64,000 nt of DNA from Paramecium octaurelia. Lineage: Eukaryota; Ciliophora; Oligohymenophorea; Peniculida; Parameciidae. The notes below the pieces were generated by a model. That model saw only the letters and a program-made list of their open reading frames with translations, ran no database searches and was not told where the DNA came from. The translations under genes were made by a program, and so were the position numbers. The stretch covers positions 475,334 to 539,333 of the forward strand of contig CAJJDP010000028.1 in the NCBI GenBank assembly GCA_905182995.1, read 5' to 3'. Below are positions 49,236 to 59,849 of the stretch, in pieces (the first letter of the stretch is position 1; each line of letters starts with the position of its first letter).

Positions 49236-50843
49236 ATGTTAGAGTGCGATCTTATTAGTGAAGAGTTCGAAGAACAACATCGCATCATAGTACCATAATT
49301 TCCAAAATTCAAAAAGCCAACATATAATTCAATACAAATAACAACTAATGTCTAATACAGAATTAACGTTTGTTCCCCTGCTAAATTAGATGATACTGTT
49401 TCAATCAGTACAAAGAAATCAACTACAAATGTACAATTTTTAATATAATCAAGTAGAGTTAAGCTGGCAGCTGCAATTATATAGTTAACCATTACATTTA
49501 ATAAATTAAAGATCATTTTAATAAAAATACAAGGTAAACTTAAAGATTATCAATTATAGATAAGAAACAGAAGCCTAGATTATAAGAAATTTAATATCCT
49601 AAAAAGCAAAAGCCATCTATATGTTAGATATAAAATGGGCAGCCAACTATACTGCATTTCTATAGAATCAACATTCGACCATTCCCCTTGAAATATCAAA
49701 TACTAATCTATTTGTTGAAGGTGATAGTCGAAATCCCTATAGATAAAACCTAAAACAAGATTTGGATTTTGTGTTAATGAATCGTAACACCTGGCAATTT
49801 TTAATAGCAATTTACGGAGGAGGACCTGAAATTACTTATAACGATTATTTAGGCATCAATAATGAATCTTAAGTCAACTCAAGGGAAGGATCATTATAGA
49901 ATATAGATATTAGCACTTATAATAGTTAAACATTCTAAAAATAAAAATTTATATTACCAGCAATAGGTTTATATAATGAAAACAATTACTGCTTTCTCCA
50001 TGCAGCAATACAGAGCTTGATGTCAATAGAATAGTTGACTTGCTGGGTCTCCATTGAAGGAAAAACAAAAAAGCAAGAAGATTATAAATGGATTTTATCA
50101 TATTATGAGATCATAGATCAAATATAAAATTGCAAAAAGGGTCAACATGTGAAAATTGATACATTGAAGAAACTAATTAAAAATCAATTCGCTCCTAATC
50201 TATAACATGATTGTTAAGAATTTTTATGTTATTTAACTGAACAATTAAACAAAGAGCTGAAGTAGAATAAATATGATTAGGCCATTACTGAGATCCTATT
50301 TTAAGGCTAAATGATGTAATAAATTTAGTGCAATTAATGTAAATAAACTTCTTCAAAATTTGAATCATTTTTTGAATTGTCTTTATCTATGAATAATATG
50401 AAAGGATTAAAATAATGTTTAAGTTAGTTTTTTGCTTAAGAAGTTCTGGATGACGACTATATGTGTAATCAATGTAATCGAACAACTAAAGCAATAAAAA
50501 AGTATATGATAGGAACAGCTCCTTAATTTTTAATTATTCATCTCAAAAGATTCTAAGAAAAGAAGTTACATAACTATATAGAATTTCAGAATAATTTAGA
50601 TATAACTGAGTTTTGCTCTGTCAAAGCACAATACAAATTAAAATCTGTAATTGTACATTATGGAACCTAAGAAAAAGGCCACTATGTGAATTTCTCTTTA
50701 AGAGGAAATTAAGTAAAATTTAAGTTTAATTAAAGTGGTATTATTTCGACGACCATAGAGTCTAATTTGCTAGAGAGTAAGATGTTCTAAGATAATAAGC
50801 TTACATCCTATTTTTTGAAAGATCAGATGATTAGTTACTATGA
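49236..50843 (+). CDS. Ubiquitin carboxyl-terminal hydrolase (USP family) with DUSP-like N-terminus
   Basis: Predicted 511 aa, removes ubiquitin from proteins. The DUSP-like N-terminal part ends WQFLIAIYGGGPEI. The Cys box is GLYNENNYCFLHAAIQSL with the catalytic Cys. Zinc ribbons are CNQCKQTSSKFESFFELSL and CNQCNRTTKAIKK. The conserved APQFLIIHLKRF follows, then the His box KGHYVNF and WYYFDDHRV. The end QQAYILFFERSDDQLL is typical. Introns: 49431-49453 (AAG), 49534-49559 and 50713-50735 (AAG). The last splits the His box, and without it the frame runs into the antisense of the next gene. Convergent with the pseudokinase gene, 17 bp between stops. Confidence 0.92.
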
Positions 50844-50860
50844 ATTAATTATTTTCCATA

Positions 50861-52290
50861 TCAATTTTTATAATAATTATTTTATTTAATCGTTTAATCA
50901 AACTTTGCTAATGCTAATTTACTCTTCATCAAGGCTTCTTCAATTCTATTTTCTAACAAACTTCTTTAACTTTTATTAAAACTCAAGAGAGATTATTATG
51001 AAAAATAACTAGTATCCAATACTTTTTCTTTGTTTAACTGCAACTAACTTTACATATTAGGTTTAGAAGTGCTGTTTAATTAATTTTTAGATCCTTATAT
51101 ACAAGGAGGTTTTCTGTTGGTCTGAATTGGGGATGAATCGGGAGTTTAATATTCTACATAGGATTTTGATTATTATTGTTAGATATTGTTATTATCTTAT
51201 TGTAGAGATTCCTTATTGGCAAAAAATTGATTATTCTTATAGATTTCTTGACTTTCAGATTTTAAAGTAATGGAACCTATTAAGGATATTTATTTTTGAA
51301 ATTATTGTATTTTATTCTATTATACATTTGGTTTTTGTTTTTGACTTGATTAATTATATGAGGATTATGATTAATACTCATACTCATCGAATTGATGATT
51401 AGTTGGAATCGAATCTAGTTTCTAAATTTTAAGAAGATCTTCATTTTTTTCAAATTTACTTATAGAAAGCATTAAAGATTCTAAAGTGCCTCTTTCCTAG
51501 GGATTTATTTAAAGCATTCTAATTAGGAAAGTCTTAAAGTTATCAGTGTATTACAATTCAGAAATTCTTTAATATAGATCTTGCTCATTTAATTTCCATT
51601 CAATTTTATTAAAGAGTGTGGAAGGGTCATTTAGTGATGCTGCCCATAAAATTGTTAAGCCAGACTAAAAGATTTAGCATTATTCTGGATTAAGATTATT
51701 GAAATTTGATTAATTTTTGAAAAGTGCCAATTCTTCAGGAGATATATGATAATCTTCAGTAATTTGATTCATTAATTATTAGAATGATGTCATATGGTTA
51801 TCAAAAAGGGAATTGAATTTCAGATTGCCTTAATTTGAAACATATAAATTTCGGATTTCCATAGGATAAATACCATTTCTTTTTAAATAATGTAGCACAT
51901 CTAGAATTTGATAAGCAAGTGACCAAAGTTAGGGTTCAGTAAAATATTGAGTTTTCTTATATCGATTAGTTATAATTGTTTTTAGATCGTTATTTATGTA
52001 TTCATACACTATATATAATTTTGTAAACGTAGAACATACTTCCTTGTAATAAATTAATAATTTACTTTGTATGTAGAAGCAGAATAGTAATGAACTTTTA
52101 ATAAATTAGGATGGTCAAGTTTTTTAAAGGGTTTTGTTGATTAAGTTTGTATTTTTTCAATTACACAAATCAATTCTCCAGTCTCATTTTTTTAATACAA
52201 TTTAACTTCTCCAAATCGAGGATCTATAATTTCTTGTAAATATTGGTATTAAGAGAAGTTAAATTGATATGTAGAACTGCTTGTTCCCAT
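50861..52290 (-). CDS. N-myristoylatable pseudokinase
   Basis: Predicted 468 aa. It starts MGTSSSTY, matching the N-myristoylation consensus (Gly2, Ser/Thr6). A kinase-like fold is recognisable by layout: ICVIEKIQ in the Lys strand, DHPNLLKVHYYSAS, LYIVYEYINNDLKTII hinge, LAYQILDVLHYLKRNGIYPM and FLIRMLQINPQERGTLESLM near the end of the C-lobe. The HRD loop is replaced by YPMEIRN and DFG by FNSLFD, so phosphotransfer is not expected. A 180-residue Q/N/S-rich tail follows. One intron lies at 52043-52065 (ends AAG). It is probably a membrane-tethered scaffold (inference). Confidence 0.8.
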
Positions 52291-52320
52291 ATTATATTGT
52301 TAATTTTTATATGATAAATT

Positions 52321-53545
52321 TCAAAATGTAATTTATGTTAGAACAATTACATTTGCCAAACACTCTTCATTTTTAGAGAAAGTGTGTCTTTCTCCTTCAT
52401 AATTTGGATGATCATAGATTGTGAGAGTTGTTCCATAAGGAATCTTCAAAGACTTAATTTCGTATGGGAAATCTCTATAAGACAATAATATTGAATTGAA
52501 TTACTTCATTTATCCAAGGTCATTGCAAGCTTTCATGGTCTCTCCTTTGTAATAGCATTAACTATATAATTCAATACATTAAGATGTTTATCTAAGTATA
52601 TTAGAGAACATTACTCTACATTAACGTCGCCTATATTATTTGGATCTTCTGAAGTAACTTCTTATTAGATGTTAACTTATTAGGGACCTGAATTATTTGA
52701 TTGTATTTGTGATTGATCTTCAACAACTATAATTTTAGGTTGTACTTAGTTTTCTTCTTTTTCTAGTTGATTATCAATAATGATAGTTTGATCTTATTGA
52801 TTAGTCTGTTCAATTTGGTTTGGTTGAACTTCGTATTCAGGTTATGTGAATTATTGTGTAACTTGATCTTCGTCCATATTAGCAAGATCTGGTACTTCAC
52901 TTGATTGAGCAATCAATTGTTAAGAGACAGACTCGCTGACTTATAATGTATCATTGTTGTCAATTGAATCATCATAAAAATTATCTTCATTACTAACAGT
53001 ATCTTAAACATTTTATTGATCTGAAATTTCCTGTTGGATTTCATCATTAACATTCATAGTGTCTGATGCATAGTTTTCACTTTAATCAGGAATGTTTTAT
53101 TAAGTGTCAATGACTTGATGATTTTCATCAATAATATTATTATTATCTACTTAGCCTATTAATTTCAAATCCTCCACTATGTTTTAACTAGCATCCTCAA
53201 TGATTTCATTATTATTCTAATCATCTTCGAACTTTCATTATTATCAATCAAATACATAAGCACTATTTAATGGGGTTTCATCATCTAACGACTATGATGA
53301 CTCTGATTTCTCAGACGACTCTAATTAATTAATCATCAAATCACTATCTTATGCTGCCAAAATCTGAACATCTTTATTTTGACTCTTCTACTCGATAACC
53401 TATAAATTCTCAGATGTATATTAAACTTCATTCTCTTAACTACTATTCACTTAATCAAATACCCATCTAGTTACAAAAATTTCTTATGTACTGGAATACC
53501 TTAACAAAATACTAAACAAATGAGTAAAACAACCGCGATTCTCAT
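52321..53545 (-). CDS. Secreted acidic protein with beta/gamma-crystallin-like C-terminus
   Basis: Predicted 385 aa. Signal peptide MRIAVVLLICLVFCQG. About 270 residues of D/E/N/Q/S-rich low-complexity sequence follow. The C-terminal 90 residues have Cys, Tyr and Gly spacing of a crystallin fold: QCIELYSQCYYKGETMKACN, then KSLKIPYGTTLTIYDHPNYE and GERHTFSKNEECL. The Y/F-x-x-x-x-Y/F-x-G motif (IYDHPNYEGE) is the beta/gamma-crystallin signature. Introns: 53445-53464 (20 nt), 53232-53255 (AAG) and 52592-52614. The fold call is from the motif only. It could be an extracellular or secretory-granule calcium-binding protein. Confidence 0.75.
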
Positions 53546-53828
53546 TTATATTAAAACGGATTTAAATAAATATTGATATTATATAAAACCTTAACTTATG
53601 ATATATACATGTTCTTCTTGGTATAAATTTATAATGATTTCCTGAATCCTATTTTTATTCTTATAAATTAAATTTACAAATAATTTGCACAATTTTAATT
53701 AGAGTAGTAGTTAATATCAAAATTCAACCAAGTACAATTAAAAAGAAATTATAAGAAATAATATCAGAAAGCAATAGTAAACTATAAATTATTAGATTTG
53801 CTTTGTTTATAAAAATAATAATTTTATA
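53546..53828. other. AT-rich spacer
   Basis: No gene seen between the crystallin-like start and the MORN gene stop on the same strand. Confidence 0.55.
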
Positions 53829-55020
53829 TCATAATCTTTATAAATTAGAGATTGAATCTTTGACAGCTTCTATTTCCTGATCATTTAGCCATTGTTATCT
53901 TTACCCATCTTACCATACTCCAATTTTATAATGTCTCTCATCCTAATAATATATTCCTAAACCATTCTATTTGCCATCATTCCAAGTCCCAATATATTTT
54001 CTACCATCCCCAAAATAAAATATTCCATTACCTTACTTTTTGTCATTTTCATAACTCTAGAATAGATAATTATGGTTAGCATTACTCCTTTGAAACACCT
54101 TCCATCTGGCCATCTTAGAGTTCCTTCTCCATGCATTTTATTATCTTGCCATTATCCTGTATAAATTCGTCCATCTTCCCATTTATAAATTCCATATCCT
54201 GAAATTTCATTATCTACAAAATTTCCTAAAATATCATACAAATAAATTCACCTTCATAATTAGCACCATCAGTAAATGTTAGGATACCTTTTCCATTTTT
54301 TTTCCCAAATTTATATTCTCCTTGATATCTAGCCCCATCTGGCCATGCTTCAAATCCATTGCCATGTTGATTATCATTAAGCCAATCACCTTCATATTTA
54401 GCTCCATTTATGTGAATATAGATTCCTTTTCCACATGCTGTATCATCTATCCATTCACCATCATAGAGATCACCATCAAAATGTATCAATCTACCCTATA
54501 GTAATTTCTTGATTGGATACATGCCCATTAGATTTATCTTGTTTCCATTCCCCTTCATATATTGATCCATCTGGCCATATCTATTTTCCAAATCCATCCC
54601 TCATTCCATTCAACCATTACCCTTCGTATTTCGTGCCATTAGGCAATTACAATAACTCGTTTAGAATATTCAGCTTACAGGTAGAGTTTTTCTCTCTGAT
54701 GATTGCATAGAATCTATCACTTAATCTGGCATTCTAGCTTAAGTTTGTATCAAATTTTTGGATAATTCTTAAATTGAAATCTTGCTAGTGATTGAATTTT
54801 TGAGTATTCCAGATTCTAAATCTTTTTGATTGGGAGGCTCAATTTTATCGAAAGTCTTGTCCTAATAGTTTTTATTCTATTTGATAGATATTTGTATCGA
54901 ATGAGATGAGATCTTTAAAGAAGTGATTTCTTCTTTCTGATAACAAGCCGTTGTACATTTGCATTAACCCATTAATTTGAAGTTATTAATATATTTATGA
55001 TAATCATCTATTTCTGGCAT
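53829..55020 (-). CDS. MORN-repeat protein
   Basis: Predicted 362 aa from ATG 55020. The first 160 residues are polar and helical with a Cys pair (GQCKCTTACYQK). Seven or more MORN repeats follow (GTKYEGQWLNGMRDGFGKQ, GAKYEGDWLNDNQHGNG, GARYQGEYKFGKKNGKG, GRIYTGQWQDNKMHGEG, GRKYIGTWNDGKQNGLG), membrane or cytoskeleton binding in other proteins. Introns: 54656-54678 (ends GAG), 54496-54520, 54226-54251 (starts GTG) and 54057-54085. A Cys-rich in-frame extension exists upstream but contains a TGA at 55183-55185 (see findings), so the annotated start is conservative. Confidence 0.85.
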
Positions 55021-55321
55021 CAATTATTTTATTTCCTTTTCTTCTTATTTGTTTTTTTATTGCCCTCTTCTTTTTCTTGCTTAAGCAATCCAGCACAACA
55101 ATTTATTGTTAACACAGCACTTGTAATTCACAAGTATAGGACATTTGTTGGATGATCTAATTTTATGGAATTTAATATCTATTCATCCAAAGAGGTTAGG
55201 CATAGATAGAAGTCTAATAGATTGCTAAATTATTGAATGTTTTAGGAACATTGCTCATAATTCTACATATTTATGTAGACAATCTTGACATTGTTTATAT
55301 ATTAATAATATTAAATAAAGA
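55021..55321. other. Region upstream of the MORN gene with a Cys-rich open frame
   Basis: On the minus strand the MORN frame continues upstream as SNKCPILVNYKCCVNNKLLC then WIAQARKRRGQQKN, and beyond a TGA as LLSMPNLFG. It may belong to the MORN gene. It also holds the upstream region of the MAP kinase start at 55322. Confidence 0.45.
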
Positions 55322-56508
55322 ATGAAGAGCAGTATAATGTTTGGAGGTATTTCTTTTAATTGTGGTGATCGTTACAAATTGATAAAATTAGTTGGAACAG
55401 GTGCCTATGGTTCAGTAGTCCTGGCATATGACTTGCAAAACAAAAATCATAAAGTTTGACTTATATTGTTATATTAAATTAGGTAGCAATAAAAAAATTA
55501 AATTTAATAGAAGATGCTATTGATGCAAAGAGAATCTTAAGAGAAATCAAAATCTAAAGATCAATGAATCATCATAATATTCTCAAAATTTATGATATAA
55601 TATATGATTAGAAATCTGAATTCTTTGGAGACATTTATATTGTGAGCCCATACTTTCCAGCAGATTTACATAAAATAATAAAAAGCAATTAAGATTTATC
55701 AGTGGAGCATGTTTAATTCATAATGTATCAATTGTGCAAAGGACTTTACTATTTACATTCATCAGGTTCTATTCATCGAGACATAAAACCTGGGAATATA
55801 CTGGCAAATGAGAATTGTGAAGTTTGTTATTGTGATTTTGGATTTGCTCGAAAAAAGGATGAAATACAAGATCAAATAGAAGAAAATATGACTGAATATG
55901 TTGTAACTCGACATTATAGGGCTCCTGAAATCATGTTATCCAGTTAACAATACTCTCAACCAGTTGACATATGGTCATTGGGATGTACATTTGCAGAATT
56001 AATGACAAGAAAGATACTATTCAATGCTCCCAATTATATTTAAATGATAAAGATGTTTTTCGATATTTTAGGGCGACCCTCAGATGAAGAACTAAATTAA
56101 TTAGTAACTAATGAGAATGCATTGTCTTTCATAGAGACTCTGCCTCGTAAACCAAAACAACCAGCCTCAAAGAGTGTGCCTTTTCCTGATGCCAAAGCAA
56201 GAGATTTATTGGATTAGATGTTAGAAATGAATCCAAAGAATAGAATTACTGCATAAAAAGTTTACATTATCTTACATAAGTGTTTAGAACATCCCTTCTT
56301 TGAGTCTATTAGAAATTAAGTCGAAGAGATAACATTCACAGGCAATCTTGAGTGCGATTTTGAGAATGATGACACCATCACATTAGAAACCTTGAAGCAT
56401 CTGATCTTGGTTGAGATCAATCACATTAAAGCCAAAAATAAGGAAGAATTGATTGATATCGAAGAAGAAATGAAAAGAATAGGAATCATTTAATAATAAC
56501 ATTAATGA
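55322..56508 (+). CDS. ERK-type MAP kinase
   Basis: Predicted 378 aa if both introns are spliced. [14 protein letters not shown] glycine loop, VAIKKL Lys, [19 protein letters not shown], the dual-phosphorylation motif Thr181-Glu-Tyr183 in [17 protein letters not shown], and [14 protein letters not shown]. This is the ERK class (TEY). The C-terminal extension is short and acidic. Intron 55454-55482 starts GTTT rather than GTA. The second, 56260-56280, is 21 nt without a TGA; removing it gives the canonical [13 protein letters not shown], while retaining it inserts seven residues. It is followed 26 bp later by the DUSP gene on the same strand. Confidence 0.92.
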
Positions 56509-56534
56509 TATATAAATAAATAATAATATAATTA

Positions 56535-58535
56535 ATGATGAAACTAATCGAAATAGTTGTATAGTTTGAATAATCTTAATAGGAAGAAATCAATTAAAAT
56601 ATTGTACACCTCATATCTTAAAGGTACTCTCTAATGTATTTGATTCAATAGTTGGATGAAAAAATTTAGAGAATCTGTCAAATTGGATGGCAAAGAAAAT
56701 CTCCCCATGAAACCAATAAATCATGATATTGTTGATGAAACAAAAGCTAACATACTTTAGTATTGCTCATAAAATTAACTAGATATTAAAATGAAGTATA
56801 CAACTCCTTTTTAAAAGATAATCTAAGATATAATGTCGATTACATTTACGTAAACGAATAAATATGGTCATAATTGAATGTAATCTTGTTATTATAATAT
56901 AAGACACTTTATGGAGGTTACTGCATCAAAAGATAAATTATAAATTAAAATTAAATTAACGAAATGATACATTTTCACCTTATTCCAGTTCATCAATCCC
57001 AAAATTACTACATAGAAGGAATTTAATAATTTGATTACTCTTGGAATCTTTAATAGGTAATATAGCATCTAGAAACTGCATTATAAAATTAATTATCATT
57101 CTAAATCCCAAAAAGAAATTTCATAAAATTGTACACTCTCAAGAATAAGAAATAAGTTAGTTTTGTTTAAATTGTTTAAGAACTCAAAGCGAAAACACTT
57201 GAAGTGGAAAAAATAGAAGACATAATTTAAATGCGTGATCAAAAATATATCATCATGGATATTAAATTGTTTAATAAGGAATTCTTCTTCTAGTCCGATT
57301 AATAAATGAATGATGCTAAAAGTGAAGAATTTATAAATTAAGAATATATTGAAAGTTGCAGAAAAGGATTGTCTGTATTCGAGGATCAATAAACATTATT
57401 AAGTTGCATGCTTAAATGTTATGAAAACATCGATGTTATCAGAAATGAAATTCTATACAATTAGAACTAGAAATATAAGAATTTAAAAGAAATACTAACA
57501 GAATCATATTATGGATTCACTGAATATGTATATTATTAATTACTGGATTATGAGTTCTTTTAAGAGAAATAAGTTATGATCACAAAATCTAGATATGATG
57601 CAGTGTACATTTACAATAATGAAAACAGAATCATCGTAAATAACCAGAAGAATATAAGATAATTGGTTGAATCTCTATTGGGCCATCCTTAATTGCAATG
57701 TGACTTTAATTCAGTTTTGTTTGAGAGCAGCAATGAATATTATACTGAAGATATAGACTTTACAAAGCCCGCATATGGTTTAAAGGAGGGTTATAAGTAT
57801 TAATTGAGAAAGTTGATGTGGCAAGAGCATAATATTAACAATGAAGATAGAATAGAAATCAGAGTTCATCAATGCACATATGAAAACATTGGCTATCAAC
57901 AATATAAACCGTTTGCCCCCATATTAAAATGTTATATAAGTTAATGGCATAAGTTCTAAGATTTGCATCTACTAATAGCTAACTTATTCGAAGAAATAAA
58001 TTATGAGAATTACAAAGAATCTAGATTGAATAAGAAATATAAACTATATTTCTAAACAGACTAATAGGGTCAAAAGAAATGTACTTATTGTTAGCAAAAG
58101 CTATGTAATAATTGTTAAGTTCCATTTAATGAGAAAGCTTTGAATTTGGGTAGAAGAGTGATTAACATCTATGTAATATATGAAGAAATACAACCTATCA
58201 TTCCGCGTTATTAACCATAAATATTTGATAATTATTTTCTTAGAGACTATTTTGAAGTGGATTGGGCTCAAGATAAGATCATAATTTTGAACATCAATTA
58301 AGATCAAATAAAACCATATAATCTGAAATATTATTTTGATTCACGTATGCACTAATTAAATATTTCAGATCTTTATTAGTTAAAAGGGATCATAGAGAAA
58401 GTAACATAAAATGAATATTAATGTTATTGTCAGAAACAGTAGCAATGGTATCAATTCACACAGAATAAGTTCTAGATAGTCGATCATCTGAATGATGATT
58501 TGAATGTAGTTAAATTGTTTTATATAAGAAAATGA
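56535..58535 (+). CDS. DUSP-domain protein, degenerate ubiquitin-protease homologue
   Basis: Predicted 641 aa. The N-terminal 150 residues fit a DUSP domain as in USP4/11/15: SWMKKFRESVKLDGKENLPM, PINHDIV, then VDYIYVNEQIWSQLNTLYGG and CIKRQII. A long helical/beta region and a CxxC pair (CTYCQQKLCNNC) follow, in the position of the USP zinc insert. No Cys box (GNTCF-like) or His box is present, so protease activity is not expected. Introns: 56624-56651, 56760-56782 and 56880-56903 (24 nt, no TGA, ends AAG). It could be a regulator that kept the DUSP and lost catalysis, or a very divergent family member. Confidence 0.75.
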
Positions 58536-58568
58536 TATGATTAATTTTATAATATTTATTTAGAAATA

Positions 58569-59764
58569 ATGTAAACAACAATTAGAAATAGATAGCAATT
58601 TGGACAATCATTCAAAATGAACGCCTAGATCCCAAAAATAGATAAGACTCCAGTCAAAAGAAGGAGTTGTGAATGTTAAGAATGTGGTTTAGTGAACAAA
58701 AAAATGAAATATATTGGATATATTATCTAATAGTTTTAACCCTATTTCAACGTCGCTCATAAATTGTTTGAAAATGAAAGGAAGAATGATGAAAAGTAAA
58801 CTAAAATCCAACAACAGAAATAGTTGAGATTGAGAAATAAAAGACATAATCATAATAAAGATATGCTCAAAAGAGCAGTCAATGTTATTACATTTTAAGA
58901 GTCTTTTGCAAATAATAGAAAAAAAAATGTAGAACTACCTCCTATCAATATGTGTTCTTTAAAAGAAATTAAAAATAATTAATCCAGTAATTTGCTATAA
59001 ATTGTACCTCAAAGAAAAATGTGGGATAAACGATAAACAACAATAAAGTTTCAATACTAATCAAACACTACTCACAATCAGAAATGCTAATTGCCTGCTA
59101 CTCCATTAGATTCTCATCTCGTTTGTAAAATTAACAAAGTCATCTACTAATCATTTAATTTAAGACATCAGTAAGGAACTCTTGATGATTTTCAGTTTAA
59201 ACTAAGAATCAATATATTTGATGAAAAGACAGATCCTTAGCCAATTAAGCATCAAATCCTTATTCCACCTATTAGACAAGAAGAAGACTACGATGAAGAA
59301 GAGTCTATGATAGAATCTGTTCAATAGATGCCTATAAAACAAAAGCCTAATAGAGAAGAATAATATAAGCAAATCTTGAAATATAATAAAAGAAGTTTTG
59401 CTAATTTAGTTGAATAGGCCTAACTTACTGAAAGGAAAGCTATTCAAAATTTAATTAAAACTAGTATAGATATACATTTTAAATAGATAATAGTCATAAA
59501 ATATTACCATTAATGCTTGATTAATAACCTTTACCCATCTATATGATCCATAGTAACTATTTGGATGCTCAAAAGACATTCAGGAGTATTAGACATATTA
59601 AACTAGATAAATTATAGCCACCAACTGTAAAGTAATAAAATTGCTAAATTTTAGATCATAAAGTCAGCATGTTCAGATAATAAATAAACACAAAAAGAAC
59701 CTAACAGCTGGGTCTGTATTGTTAAGATTATGAATCACTTTTTAATTGTTTCGTAAATAGTTGA
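58569..59764 (+). CDS. Hypothetical basic CxxC protein
   Basis: Predicted 390 aa, low complexity, K/Q/N-rich. Near residue 35 RRSCECQECGLVNKKMKYIG suggests a small zinc-binding knuckle. A charged helix (NERKNDEKQTKIQQQKQLRL) and an acidic stretch (EEDYDEEESMIESVQQ) follow. The intron 59464-59486 (23 nt, TAG) is followed by a further 95 residues. No family is recognised. It is 33 bp downstream of the DUSP gene on the same strand. Confidence 0.7.
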
Positions 59765-59849
59765 TTATATAAATTAATAATATCTTGATATTTTGTTTAA
59801 TCAAAAAGGAATAGAATTATTGTAATAATTTGAAAAGTTAATAATAAAT

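Noticed and set aside
50713..51700. USP frame running open for hundreds of codons past its expected end
   Set aside because: Removing the intron 50713-50735 gives the conserved His-box end and a TGA at 50841; the long open frame is antisense of the pseudokinase gene, where TGA is rare by chance.
57096..58307. Minus-strand ORFs at 57096-57389 and 58101-58307
   Set aside because: Antisense of the DUSP gene; aromatic-rich composition is what the reverse of K/E/N/Q codons gives.
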